Shown in pieces: positions 9,801 to 18,292 of a stretch of 64,000 bases of DNA. The stretch is taken from positions 1-64,000 of the forward strand of contig JACJXU010000006.1 in assembly GCA_020636475.1 (NCBI GenBank), read 5' to 3'. The translations under genes and the position numbers were made by a program. Every line of letters starts with the position of its first letter. Position 1 is the stretch's first letter. The stretch is from Chitinophagales bacterium. Its GTDB lineage: Bacteria > Bacteroidota > Bacteroidia > Chitinophagales > UBA2359. Below the pieces are notes generated by a model. The model was given only the letters and a program-made list of their open reading frames with translations. It was not told the DNA's origin and ran no database searches.

Positions 9801-10129
9801 GCAGTGAGGAAATAATAGATTTTAACAAAGATAAAAACTTTAAAAAGCCATTCTCTAATCTTCCTCAAATCGCCTCCGAAAACAATGTTTTTAGTATTTT
9901 TCCCAATCCTTCTCTCAGTTCAGAAGGTATTACCATTTACAGCAGCCACACAAATCTCAAGCATATTTATCTCTACAATACACAAGGAAAGTTACTCACT
10001 ACCTTAGAAAATTTGCCTGCTATCCAAATTATCAAGATAAATACGGCATCTTTTGCGGCAGGTTTGTATATTGCTAAGGTTATGGACGAAAACAATCATA
10101 TTTATACCCAAAAATTTATGCTAAAATGA
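6851..10129 (+). CDS. T9SS type A cargo with SprB-like repeats and Cys-rich segment
   Basis: A 1092-residue secreted protein. The signal peptide is residues 1-25 (HLLYVGCFLIYLPLTAQ). Several Ig/SprB-like repeats follow; the clearest, near residues 700-775, carries the typical DGEPPYQVQWSTG and LSPGTYSVSVTDNKNC patterns of SprB repeats. Residues about 780-995 are rich in cysteine (pattern CIKCADGFEVNGSC, CSLDCEP, CTVISISYCS) and acidic residues, unlike the rest. The C-terminal ~80 residues (FSIFPNPS ... GLYIAKVMDENN) are a type A T9SS sorting domain, so the product is expected on the cell surface or secreted. It overlaps both neighbours (17 bp upstream, 4 bp downstream), implying one transcript. 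The substrate or partner is unknown; an adhesin is plausible. Confidence 0.8.
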   Translation: MKYYINFLKHLLYVGCFLIYLPLTAQIDVQLHHPCGGQENGSLDLSLEYAGMQDFFTFQWYEAATTTYTHPGSGEVSITVTNPFATALTTAEQYADYKFTLDNLDAGTYTLAAYSPEGCRALYYYTLENKPAPQVSPTCITPAPTELSMDITPILDNTEPIKVVWYFIKSGQEVYVGDGNPVQAEKPGTYVAYITQGDCTIAYNVQVPDCFVSEPKWQIDIVQPAITNFDPPEVSTGSITVSSLANLCYLSEENIHIEILGEDCVLSTENAPAGNIALIEVPIDKEQLAALGLLDNDPNNDKKYEFECCYEIKTDYLCNKPTKKCFDIYFCPGIDIDLSTNFKGDCTQGYGEIHLNYQTSLSGTPQITWASSTGNDFKIIDDYNIEITTAGVYEVTVDFGKGCSNTETIVIDATVPTNLGYSKLIYPDCTDGENVGAIVFDNISPPLEDGTTLVMVNEDLLPIGNGNIQDGAIIFDHLDAGTYNFLVEFTQQTGSGPIAGESAACQELLQFTVPAMSSLHDIFTFDANITHTCPLENTGAIQTLVSPTNEGDMDWLDVFYFHWTNAETGALISNNLNANHLPKGKYTLIAQSNINYGCQFEDKDLLTVEIVNISTIPEVNFSTQYNCTGGYTLTPQITGGNPDFDYEWIFNGQVISTSQTIQANYTGTITLHLVDDNNCNFYFEKAVKSYDALKLSGLIDKSCPYMSTGNISLTVSDGEPPYQVQWSTGANFTLYNNPSTSVLSDLSPGTYSVSVTDNKNCTKTATFTVTELALNALISSQNGCKEDFICPDNNQEIPQLTINHGTPIPDFDDPCYSPYYCIKCADGFEVNGSCRNADDTDYKDITDDGIIKKVTHTILYDPYLPGTHTYDFECSLDCEPVGNLVNQEVVVKCTEYTNETILKIPCNTTSCYYQEDEKFDYYDEENDEMVDVCTVISISYCSVYDTNDWEKYNLDQNSNNPVYIGYVSYGDCGGTYDYGDADPCSEEIIDFNKDKNFKKPFSNLPQIASENNVFSIFPNPSLSSEGITIYSSHTNLKHIYLYNTQGKLLTTLENLPAIQIIKINTASFAAGLYIAKVMDENNHIYTQKFMLK

Positions 10130-11292
10130 TGAAAATACGCCTATTTTTTAGCGCATTGTTCGCTATGGGCATTTCATTTTTTGCCCATAGCCAAATTCAT
10201 TATGACTATGTAAACGATTACACCTATCCTACTTGGTATTTAGATGACAACTATTTGTTAGAATATACTTCAGATGATTTTTGGGAAGTATTTGTGAATC
10301 ATAACTATGTTGGAGGATACTACCCTGATAGATTTTATGTAACAGCCCGTTTGCCAAGTATAACGCCTCTCAATCAAATGGGTTATATTATCAGCAAAGC
10401 CAAAGCCAATTTCGGTATTTATCGTTTTCAGCTTTTATCTCGAGAATTGATAGCAGATAAAAACACTAAATTTATGTTTCAGTTTCAGGATTGGGATAAT
10501 ATGTTTTATCTGCGCTTTAAATATTTTGTAGATGGTACGCCACCCGATGCCGAAAACTTAGAGCTATGGAAGCTACAACAAGGCGATTCTACGCTGCTGC
10601 AAGCTACGCATATTCCGCTGCTAAACAATGAATTTCAAAATGTAGAAGTACGCCGTACCTGCGACAAGCATATTCAGGTTTCACTCAATAACATTAGCTA
10701 CATAGACCTCGCCGAAGATAGTTGGTTCTATGAAGGTAGTTTTGGTTTTCAAACTTGGTCCGATTTGGCATACATTATTATCGACTCTATAGAATACACC
10801 AACATTTTCGAATACGATAAATTCGATAGTTTCACTATTTGTGAGGGCGATAGTGTGCTGTGGTACAACAGTACCTACTATTCTGCCGAAGGCTTGCATT
10901 ATGATACCCTGCGCCGTGCATCGGATTGCGATATTGTAAACACCTTAGAAATTGCTTGGGAAATTTGCGAAGATTCCAACACAACCAATCCGCCTTATAC
11001 TTATACCAATCTTACGCTCTACTTTCCCAATGCTTTTAGTCCTAATGGCGATAGCATGAATGATACTTTCAGAGCTTTATACGACCCCAACATAGATTTT
11101 TCGAGTTTTTCGCTAGCCGTGTATGACCGCTATGGCGAAAAGATATTTTCCACCACCAACCCGCTTATTGCTTGGGACGGTACTTTTAAGGGTAAAAAAA
11201 TGCCTATGGGGAATTATGCCTATGTTTTTCAATACAGCACGCCCGATTTAGATATTCAAGCCCAAAGCGGCAGCATTTTATTGCTTCGCTAA
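10126..11292 (+). CDS. T9SS type B (gliding-motility-associated C-terminal) cargo
   Basis: A 388-residue exported protein whose ATG overlaps the stop of the preceding gene in an ATGA. Signal peptide: LFFSALFAMGISFFAHSQ. The middle (residues 50-230) contains a concanavalin/laminin-G-like beta-rich stretch with FMFQFQDWDNMFYLRFKYF, but no family can be assigned firmly. The C-terminal ~85 residues are a type B sorting domain: YFPNAFSPNGDSMNDTF, LAVYDRYGEKIFST and WDGTFKGKKMPMGNYAYVF are the hallmark segments. Type B cargos are usually exported and remain associated with the surface through partner proteins of the PorP/SprF kind, none of which is in this window. It ends 16 bp before the convergent tyrS. 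Confidence 0.8.
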   Translation: MMKIRLFFSALFAMGISFFAHSQIHYDYVNDYTYPTWYLDDNYLLEYTSDDFWEVFVNHNYVGGYYPDRFYVTARLPSITPLNQMGYIISKAKANFGIYRFQLLSRELIADKNTKFMFQFQDWDNMFYLRFKYFVDGTPPDAENLELWKLQQGDSTLLQATHIPLLNNEFQNVEVRRTCDKHIQVSLNNISYIDLAEDSWFYEGSFGFQTWSDLAYIIIDSIEYTNIFEYDKFDSFTICEGDSVLWYNSTYYSAEGLHYDTLRRASDCDIVNTLEIAWEICEDSNTTNPPYTYTNLTLYFPNAFSPNGDSMNDTFRALYDPNIDFSSFSLAVYDRYGEKIFSTTNPLIAWDGTFKGKKMPMGNYAYVFQYSTPDLDIQAQSGSILLLR

Positions 11293-11308
11293 ATTCGGCT
11301 ATACTACA

Positions 11309-12592
11309 CTACACAAAAATCGCCAAAAACTTATGCTTTTTCCCTTTTTGTACCAACACATATTTTTGGTGTAACAAGTCTTCGTGCGAAAGGCTGTAGT
11401 TTTCGTCCACTTTTTCCATATTGATGCTCACGGCGTTTTGTGCCAGACTGCGGCGGGCTTCATTGCGCGAAGGGAAGATACCGCTTTCACTCAAAAAATC
11501 GACAACGGGTAAGCTACTGTTTTTTGCCAACATCGCTACTTCGTGCGTAGGTACGCCTTCAAAAACTGATAGTATTTCCGCATCGCTGAGTTGTTGCAGA
11601 ATTTCGCGGGTGGGCTTGCCAAACAGAATTTCGGTGGTGAGCAATACTTTGTCCAAAACCGCCTGCCCGTGAACCATCCGGCAGACTTCGGCGGCAGTCG
11701 TTTTTTGTAAAATACGCAAGTGTGGAGCTTCTTCATGCGCCTGTTCGAGTTGCAGTATTTCCGCTTGCGGCAATAAAGTGAATACACGAATGTAGCGTTT
11801 GGCATCATCATCGCTTGCGTTTATCCAAAACTGGTAGAGTTCGTAAGGCGAAGTGCGCTCGGGATTGAGAAAAACAGCCCCTTTTTCGGTTTTGCCAAAT
11901 TTTGTGCCGTCTGCTTTGGTAATAAGCGGGCAGGTAAAAGCAAAAGCCTCGCCACCTTCCATCCGGCGAATGAGTTCGGTGCCGGCAGTAATGTTTCCCC
12001 ATTGGTCGGAGCCGCCAAACTGAACGCGGCACTGATGGTTTTTCCACAGCCAGTAAAAATCGTAGCCTTGAATGAGTTGGTAGCTAAATTCGGTGAACGA
12101 AATTCCTTTTTCCAAGCGATTTTGTACCGAATCTTTGGCAATCATGTAGCTGATAGTTAGGTGTTTGCCCACATTGCGCAGGAAATCTAAGAGTGAAATT
12201 TCCTTGAACCAATCGTAGTTGTTCACCAATTTGGCGGGATTTATGTCATTGTCAAAATCCAAAACTTTTTGCAAATCGCGCTTTATACCTTCTACGTTTT
12301 GGGCTAAAATATCTTCCGAAAGCAAGTTGCGTTCTTCACTTTTTCCCGAAGGGTCGCCAATCATTCCGGTAGCACCGCCAACTAAGGCAATAGGGTAGTG
12401 TCCGGCGCGTTGGAAATGCACCAATATCATTAAAGAAGCCAAATTGCCTATATGGAGTGAGTCGGAACTTGGGTCTATGCCAATGTATCCGGCAACGCAT
12501 TCGTTGTTTAAGAGTTCTTCGGTGTCCGGCATAGCATCGTGGAGCATGCCACGCCAGCGCAATTCTTCAAATAAATTAAACTTTGGTTTCAT
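11309..12592 (-). CDS. tyrS: Tyrosyl-tRNA synthetase
   Basis: Charges tRNA-Tyr with tyrosine in the cytoplasm. The 427-residue length is normal for bacterial class I TyrRS. Visible motifs are the HIGN signature at residues 47-50 within DPSSDSLHIGN, the GGSDQWGN tyrosine/tRNA-site segment at 193-200, the KMSKS-equivalent KFGKT at 231-235, and a C-terminal S4-like RNA-binding domain (about 355-427, with ARRSLAQNAVSIN). It is transcribed leftward, converging on the T9SS type B gene with a 16-bp gap. The upstream gap of 126 bp to the DUF2723 gene contains a degenerate dispersed repeat, so it may have its own promoter. Confidence 0.97.
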   Translation of the reverse strand: MKPKFNLFEELRWRGMLHDAMPDTEELLNNECVAGYIGIDPSSDSLHIGNLASLMILVHFQRAGHYPIALVGGATGMIGDPSGKSEERNLLSEDILAQNVEGIKRDLQKVLDFDNDINPAKLVNNYDWFKEISLLDFLRNVGKHLTISYMIAKDSVQNRLEKGISFTEFSYQLIQGYDFYWLWKNHQCRVQFGGSDQWGNITAGTELIRRMEGGEAFAFTCPLITKADGTKFGKTEKGAVFLNPERTSPYELYQFWINASDDDAKRYIRVFTLLPQAEILQLEQAHEEAPHLRILQKTTAAEVCRMVHGQAVLDKVLLTTEILFGKPTREILQQLSDAEILSVFEGVPTHEVAMLAKNSSLPVVDFLSESGIFPSRNEARRSLAQNAVSINMEKVDENYSLSHEDLLHQKYVLVQKGKKHKFLAIFV

Positions 12593-12619
12593 TGTTTATT
12601 TAACATTTAAACGCACTTT

Positions 12620-12714
12620 GTCATTTCGACCGCAAGGGAGAAATCCCTTTATCAACTACTGGTGTCTGAAATTTCTCGTAGCTTTATTCTGCCGCAGTCA
12701 CAAATTATCTTTAG
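12620..12714. repeat. Degenerate dispersed intergenic repeat (copy 1)
   Basis: Between DUF2723 and tyrS lies a non-coding element beginning GTCATTTCGACCGCAAGGGA and continuing to ATTTCTCGTAGCTTTATTCT. Its right half closely resembles 44209-44255, and its left half resembles 31827-31915. Similar 'TTTCGACCGAAGGGAGAAAT' elements are common in intergenic DNA of Bacteroidota. The ends are imperfect inverted repeats. It has no coding potential that can be supported. Confidence 0.6.
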
Positions 12715-12718
12715 CGAT

Positions 12719-15700
12719 TTACATTCCCTTTATCTTGTTTTCTAATTTTTCGTAAAATTCCGTTTGTCCTGCTTGTTGTACCGAGCGGGCAAATTGCATT
12801 AAGAAAGATTCCGCCATTTGTTGGTCGCGCTCAAATACTTTTTGCATACTCGGCGATAGTGATTTATAATAATTGAGGTCTTCGATGAGTCGGTCGGTAA
12901 TTTTGTCAATTATTTCATTGCCTTTTTCGTAATCTTTTACATCGTAATACGAGGCTACCATCGAATAAGCATACAAATCGAACGGAACGGTACGCTCGGG
13001 AATAAATTCTAAGCTGCGGTCGAGTACTTCTTTGGCTTTTTCGGGCTTACCTTCTTCGATAAACGCATCTGCCAAACGCACATAATTGTTGCGGAAGTTG
13101 TAGAGCATACGGCGCATATCGTTGTTGGCATATACGTCCGGTTTTTCCAAATTGCCAAAGCTAAATTTATTCAGCAGGTTATCTGCCATTATTTTGGTTT
13201 GTACACGACCCAAGTAGGGCGAGTTGCCTTCAGATTTTGCTTCAATAGGCACCAAGCGATATGCCAAACCTTCCAACTGAAAATATTTTTCCAAGCCCAT
13301 ATAGGCTCCGCGCTCTACCGAAATGGCAAAATAAACAGGGCGTTCCCAGTTGTTGGAAGCGATGATGTCCAAAACGGCTAAGTCGTTTTTGAGGAGCGAG
13401 TTTTTCTTCAATTCAAAGGTAAGTTGCGGCACAATTAAGCCCATATCTTCCGGCTGAACGGTTCCGTTGGCAATTACTTTTAGGCTATCTACCGGAATTT
13501 GCATTTTTTTGGTGGGATAATAATTCATTCTTTCCCCCGAAGAAGTGAGTTGGGCAGCTTTGTCGTCACCAATGAAGCTGATGATTTGTTTCAGGTCAAT
13601 GTATCGGTCGGCTGGCGCAATGCGCGTATCTTCTACATAATAAGTAACATCGCGTTTGCTTCCGGCAATCTGATTGGCTTGTAAAGTCATTTTCACGCCA
13701 TCGGCATCGTTCAGTTTTTTCCGACATTGATTGATATACCAATCTACGCCCAACAAACTTAGATTTACCACCCGAACATCGCGGCGTATGCCTTCTACTT
13801 CTTGGGCATACCACAGTGGATAAGTGTCGTTGTCGCCTTGTGTGAAAATAATGGCGTTGGGTGCGCAAGAGTTGAGGTAGTCGGCGGCAAAGTCGCGGGC
13901 GGCAGTGCGTCCGGAACGGTCGTGACTTACCCAACCTTGACTTCCCATCAAAAATGGCACTATCAAGCAAAGGGCAAAACTCAAGGCTACGCCGGCATTT
14001 CCTTTTATATATTTTCGCAACATATCAAAAAGTGCCATACAGCCTAAGCCCACCCACATAGAGAAAGTGAAAAACGAACCGGCATAAATATAATCGCGTT
14101 CGCGCGGCTCAAGCGGCGGTGCATTGCCGTAAAGAATAAATACTACGCCCGTCATCAAAAACAATATCAGAATGATATAAAAACGGCGGCGGTCGTTTAC
14201 GGCTTGATAGACAAGTCCCAACAATCCCAACAACAAAGGCAGGAAAAAGAAAGTTGCCCGCGAAGGGTTGTTTTTTACATATTCGGGCAGACTTCCGTTT
14301 TGCGGTTCTAAAAAACCATTCAGAATATTATCCAAAAAAGGAATACCACTCAGCCAGTTGCCGTAGCGCAAGCCGTCATCGCCTAAGCCAACGCCTTGTT
14401 CATCGTTTTGCCGCCCTACAAAGTTCCACATAAAATAGCGAACATACATGTAGTTGAGCTGGTAAATAAAAAAGTACTTTATGTTGTCGAAATAGCTTGG
14501 GTCTTGGTTTTTGCGCAAGCCCAACCATCTTTCGTATAGGTCTTTGCTTTTATTATCGTGAATGCGCGGGAAAAGTTTTTTGGAAGATTTTTCGTAGGCA
14601 TAATCAAATTTTTTACCTACTTCGTCATATTTGGTTTCGCCTTTTTGGTAGCGAACGCCTGTGTAAACAATGTCGGTAGGATTATCATTATAAAAATAAC
14701 CTAAAAACAAAGGACGCGAACCATACTGCTCGCGGTGCAGATAAGCCGCCAAAGAAATAGGGTCGCTGGGGTCGTTCATATTAATACTCGGCTCGGAAAT
14801 GGAGCGGATAACAATGGTAGTAACCGTAGAATAACCGATAAGAATGAACATAAAACCCAAAATGATATTGTGGAGGGTTACATAAGACTTTTTGTAGGTA
14901 TAAAACAGACTGCCCACAAAAGCGGCAATAATTATCAGCAAAGCAAACCATACGCCGGAATTGAACGGAAGCCCAAAACTATTGACAAACAGTAATTCTA
15001 TTGCTGCAATAAAGTCCACCGCGCCCGTAATCACCACTAACATAAAGAGCAGCAAAATGACAAATCCGATACCTAAGCTAATAATAGCTCCTTTGGTAGT
15101 AGGTTGGTAGCGATGGAAATAATACATCAGCGCAATAGCGGGAATGGTAAGCAAATTCAGCCAGTGTACGAAAATAGAGCAACCCATCAGAAAGGCAATG
15201 AGCAACAGGTAACGGTCGGCGTACGGCTCGTCGGCGTGCTGCTCCCACTTGGTCATCAGCCAAAAAACCAATGCCGTGAACATCAGCGACATCGAATATA
15301 CTTCGCCCTCTACTGCGGAAAACCAAATGGTATCGCAAAAAGTACCCGTCATCGCTGCAATAAGACCGCTTGCCAGTACAATCCACATATTGCTGCCGGA
15401 AAGTTCTTGTCCGTTTTTGGTTAATATTTTTCGGGCTAAATAAGTGGTAATCCAAAACAAAAACATCATTGCCAAGCCGCTACACAAAGCCGACATAAAG
15501 TTGATGCTAAGCGCAACGGATTGGGGCGAAGGGGCAAAAAGTGTGAACACACGCCCAATCATTAAGAATAAAGCTGCGCCGGGAGGGTGTACTACTAATT
15601 GTTTGTAGCAGGCAGCAATAAACTCGCCACAGTCCCACAAACTCGCCGATGCCTCCATCGTCATGGTATAAACAGCTGTTCCGAAAATAAGGGCGATGAT

Positions 15701-15736
15701 GCCGCCGATATTGTTTAGTTTTTTGAAATTGCTCAT
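12719..15736 (-). CDS. DUF2723 membrane protein (GT117-type O-mannosyltransferase-like)
   Basis: A 1005-residue polytopic membrane protein. The N-terminus carries the DUF2723 signature: ASASLWDCGEFIAACYK followed by VVHPPGAALFLMIGR near residues 29-62, the region with the conserved Asp/Glu of GT-C glycosyltransferases. Ten or more hydrophobic segments occupy residues 10-330 and 500-620, and the soluble C-terminal 380 residues end in short helical, TPR-like pairs. The family corresponds to GT117, whose eukaryotic member TMEM260 is an O-mannosyltransferase; Bacteroidota members are suspected to glycosylate exported proteins. A role in O-glycosylation of the many secreted proteins here is an inference. 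A -7 box (TACCTTTG, minus strand) lies at 15838-15845. Confidence 0.85.
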   Translation of the reverse strand: MSNFKKLNNIGGIIALIFGTAVYTMTMEASASLWDCGEFIAACYKQLVVHPPGAALFLMIGRVFTLFAPSPQSVALSINFMSALCSGLAMMFLFWITTYLARKILTKNGQELSGSNMWIVLASGLIAAMTGTFCDTIWFSAVEGEVYSMSLMFTALVFWLMTKWEQHADEPYADRYLLLIAFLMGCSIFVHWLNLLTIPAIALMYYFHRYQPTTKGAIISLGIGFVILLLFMLVVITGAVDFIAAIELLFVNSFGLPFNSGVWFALLIIIAAFVGSLFYTYKKSYVTLHNIILGFMFILIGYSTVTTIVIRSISEPSINMNDPSDPISLAAYLHREQYGSRPLFLGYFYNDNPTDIVYTGVRYQKGETKYDEVGKKFDYAYEKSSKKLFPRIHDNKSKDLYERWLGLRKNQDPSYFDNIKYFFIYQLNYMYVRYFMWNFVGRQNDEQGVGLGDDGLRYGNWLSGIPFLDNILNGFLEPQNGSLPEYVKNNPSRATFFFLPLLLGLLGLVYQAVNDRRRFYIILILFLMTGVVFILYGNAPPLEPRERDYIYAGSFFTFSMWVGLGCMALFDMLRKYIKGNAGVALSFALCLIVPFLMGSQGWVSHDRSGRTAARDFAADYLNSCAPNAIIFTQGDNDTYPLWYAQEVEGIRRDVRVVNLSLLGVDWYINQCRKKLNDADGVKMTLQANQIAGSKRDVTYYVEDTRIAPADRYIDLKQIISFIGDDKAAQLTSSGERMNYYPTKKMQIPVDSLKVIANGTVQPEDMGLIVPQLTFELKKNSLLKNDLAVLDIIASNNWERPVYFAISVERGAYMGLEKYFQLEGLAYRLVPIEAKSEGNSPYLGRVQTKIMADNLLNKFSFGNLEKPDVYANNDMRRMLYNFRNNYVRLADAFIEEGKPEKAKEVLDRSLEFIPERTVPFDLYAYSMVASYYDVKDYEKGNEIIDKITDRLIEDLNYYKSLSPSMQKVFERDQQMAESFLMQFARSVQQAGQTEFYEKLENKIKGM

Positions 15737-15837
15737 AGTTTACCTTTTGGGGTAATACGGAAATATGTTAGATTTTTAGATAAAACCGCCACAACGCTCC
15801 CGATAAAATAGAAGACAAGGCTTTCTTATTAAAGTCT

Positions 15838-15845
15838 CAAAGGTA
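15838..15845 (-). promoter_or_regulatory. Candidate -7 box for the DUF2723 gene
   Basis: TACCTTTG on the minus strand matches the Bacteroidota TAnnTTTG -7 consensus exactly, about 100 bp upstream of the start at 15736. No convincing -33 TTTG was seen at the expected spacing. Confidence 0.4.
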
Positions 15846-15947
15846 ATTAATCTTGCTTTTACATGATAAAATTAAAATTAATTAACGAATATGAAATTGC
15901 AAATTAGGCAAAACCAATCCCCAAAATGGCAGTCCAACTAAATAATC

Positions 15948-17729
15948 CTAACGTTTTTTCTTTTTGCTTCGCTTCTTTTTGTTATCGGAAGAACTGTATT
16001 TATCCCACTCAAAATCATCGAAATTGCCTTCTACCATTTTTTTTGTTTTGGCATAAGAGGGCGTAGTAGGTTCGGGTTTTGAAATTTCTACCATCAAATC
16101 TACGCCCTCAAAGCGCGCATTTTTAAAGGCACGGTTCACCTCCGACTCATAGCGACTGTCTATCTCAAAAAAAGCAAACTTTTTCATAATGTCAATCTTG
16201 CCAATATTGATATCGCGATTTTGGGTGCGGTCGTTTATCAAGCCAATGAGTTTAGGCACACTCAGGTTGTTTTTGTGTCCTACATTAATATAGAAACGGG
16301 TGTAAGCCATTTTGCCTCTGCGTCCGCGCTCGCGCTGTATATCTTTTTTGCCGCTTTTGTTTTCAAATCGGTCTTCTTCAAATCTGGATGATTTGCGGTC
16401 GGTATTTACGTTTAGGTCTGTAGCATTTTTATAATAATCCAAAAAGCGGTTAAATTCTACCGAGACAAAATGTTGGATAAGTTCTTCGCGACTCAGCCAC
16501 GACAATTTTTTGTAGATAGCGGGCAAAAACTGTTCAATTTGTGTTTGGTTTACTTCAATATTCTCCACTTTATCCACAAGGTTGAAAAGTTGTTTTTCGC
16601 AGATTTCTTTTCCGGTAGGCACGCGCTCGCGGCTAAAGTTTTTGCGCAGCAATTTTTCCAAACGCTGAATTTTGTGCAACTCGCGCATGTGAATAATGGC
16701 AATAGAAGTGCCGCTTTTTCCGGCGCGCCCCGTTCTGCCCGAGCGGTGAATATACACTTCCAATTCGTCGGGCAGGTTGTAGTTTATTACGTGGGTGAGG
16801 TCGTTTACATCTAATCCGCGCGCCGCCACATCGGTAGCTACCAAAATCTGTAGTAGCCGTGTGCGGAAACGGTTCATCACATAGTCGCGCTGGGCTTGCG
16901 ACAAATCGCCGTGCAGGGCATCGGCATTGTAGCCGTCCTGAATGAGTTTTTCGGCAATGTCTTTGGTTTCTTGGCGCGTGCGGCAAAATACGATACCATA
17001 AATTTTCGGATTTATATCGGCAATACGCTTCAGGGCTTCGTAGCGGTCTTTGGCGTGTACCATATAGTACTCGTGCTCCACATTGGCGGCACCTTCGTTG
17101 CGTTTGCCCACCGAAATTTCGAGGGGCTGGTGCATGTATTCTTCGGCAATGCGCATAATTTCCTGCGGTAGGGTAGCCGAAAAGAGCAGCGTTTGGCGTT
17201 CGGCGGGCGTAGCTGCCAAAATGGTATCGATGTCGTCTTTAAAACCCATATTCAGCATTTCGTCGGCTTCGTCGAGTACCAACCACTGAATGTTGTTTAT
17301 TTTTAATACGCCTCTTTTTAGTAGGTCAATAACGCGTCCTGGCGTGCCTACTACAATGTGAGTGCCACTTTTGAGGGCTTTTATTTGCTTTGTGATATCG
17401 GCACCGCCATACACGGCAGTAATTTTGAGCGGGGCGATGTATTTGGCGAAACTCTCCAAATCTTTGGCAATTTGTACACCCAATTCGCGGGTGGGGCAGA
17501 GAATAATAGCCTGAACGTTGTCGTTTTGGGCATCTATCTGCTCAATGATGGGCAAGCCAAAGGCGGCGGTTTTTCCGGTACCCGTTTGGGCTAAGGCAAT
17601 GATATCTTGTGATTCGCTGAGAATGGCGGGAATGGCTTTTTCCTGAATGGGCGTAGGATTTTCAAATCCCAAATCGCCGATAGCGCGCAGTAGGGCGGGA
17701 CTAAGACCAAGTTCCGAAAAATTTTGCAT
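15948..17729 (-). CDS. DEAD-box ATP-dependent RNA helicase (DeaD/CsdA-like)
   Basis: A 593-residue cytoplasmic RNA helicase. Motifs in order: Q motif around residues 3-30 (FSELGLSPALL ... TPIQ), Walker A AQTGTGKT at 47-54, PTRELG at 79-84, GTPGR at 128-132, DEAD at 153-156, SAT at 184-186 and HRSGRTGRAG at 328-337. After the second RecA domain comes a DbpA-type RNA-binding domain (about 490-565, TRFYINVGHKNNL ... FFEIDSRYES), then a lysine-rich tail. This architecture is the DeaD/CsdA type that helps ribosome assembly and RNA turnover, often at low temperature. A -7 box 150 bp upstream implies a long 5' leader, as seen for cold-responsive helicase mRNAs elsewhere. Confidence 0.93.
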   Translation of the reverse strand: MQNFSELGLSPALLRAIGDLGFENPTPIQEKAIPAILSESQDIIALAQTGTGKTAAFGLPIIEQIDAQNDNVQAIILCPTRELGVQIAKDLESFAKYIAPLKITAVYGGADITKQIKALKSGTHIVVGTPGRVIDLLKRGVLKINNIQWLVLDEADEMLNMGFKDDIDTILAATPAERQTLLFSATLPQEIMRIAEEYMHQPLEISVGKRNEGAANVEHEYYMVHAKDRYEALKRIADINPKIYGIVFCRTRQETKDIAEKLIQDGYNADALHGDLSQAQRDYVMNRFRTRLLQILVATDVAARGLDVNDLTHVINYNLPDELEVYIHRSGRTGRAGKSGTSIAIIHMRELHKIQRLEKLLRKNFSRERVPTGKEICEKQLFNLVDKVENIEVNQTQIEQFLPAIYKKLSWLSREELIQHFVSVEFNRFLDYYKNATDLNVNTDRKSSRFEEDRFENKSGKKDIQRERGRRGKMAYTRFYINVGHKNNLSVPKLIGLINDRTQNRDINIGKIDIMKKFAFFEIDSRYESEVNRAFKNARFEGVDLMVEISKPEPTTPSYAKTKKMVEGNFDDFEWDKYSSSDNKKKRSKKKKR

Positions 17730-17880
17730 ATATGGTTGTTGTTTATTGTTTAAGGCAGTATTGCTTTGAGGGTTTTGGTGTTTAAAAAACGCTGGCTGTT
17801 AAAGCATTTAACCTATTCGTTTGAGGTGGTAAAAAAGCTACGCAAAGAAGTAGATTATCCTATGATGAAAAAAATAAGTG

Positions 17881-17888
17881 CAAAGGTA
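17881..17888 (-). promoter_or_regulatory. Candidate -7 box for the DEAD-box helicase gene
   Basis: TACCTTTG on the minus strand matches TAnnTTTG. It lies 152 bp upstream of the helicase start codon at 17729, so a transcript from here would carry a leader of about 145 nt with no ORF that can be supported. The -33 element is not obvious. Confidence 0.4.
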
Positions 17889-18292
17889 GTGTTTATTTTG
17901 TAGAAAGTGTTGGTTTATACTAAAATCGAATAGCTATTGCGTATTAAAAAGGGAAAAATCTTTTTTCGCCGTATAGCAGTTTTTAGGCGTTAAAAATTTT
18001 TGAAGCCTTGGAAAAAATTTAGCCAAAGAACTGCGGTTTTGCCCTGCAAGGGCAAAAATACCTTGAAAAAAAAAGTGTCGTTTTTTTTGCTTCGTTTTCT
18101 TTGGACAAGCAAAGAAAATGAAGAAGTCCCCAAGCATAGTTTTGCCCTCAAAGTTTCGGAGTAGATACTTACCCTTAATAATTCCTAAACCAATACGCAA
18201 CTTTCATACTATATTGGTATTATTCGGGCAACTGAGGGGAATTTGCTTTGGCGGAGAAATTGCGGCTGCGCTGGGTTGGTGGGATTGTGTTG
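17889..18292. other. Non-coding stretch with a short hairpin
   Basis: About 400 bp without a credible gene lie between the helicase promoter and the 21-bp array. It contains a perfect 9-bp stem with a 3-base loop at 18037-18057 (TTTTGCCCT / AGGGCAAAA), an A9 tract at 18066-18074 and a T8 tract shortly after. An 88-codon leftward frame (17934-18200) is open but is Lys/Phe-biased from A/T tracts and has no recognisable domain. Confidence 0.5.

Noticed and set aside
17934..18200. 88-codon leftward open frame
   Set aside because: Composition is driven by A/T tracts (Lys and Phe runs), and it lies in a segment with homopolymers and a hairpin; no homology can be recognised.
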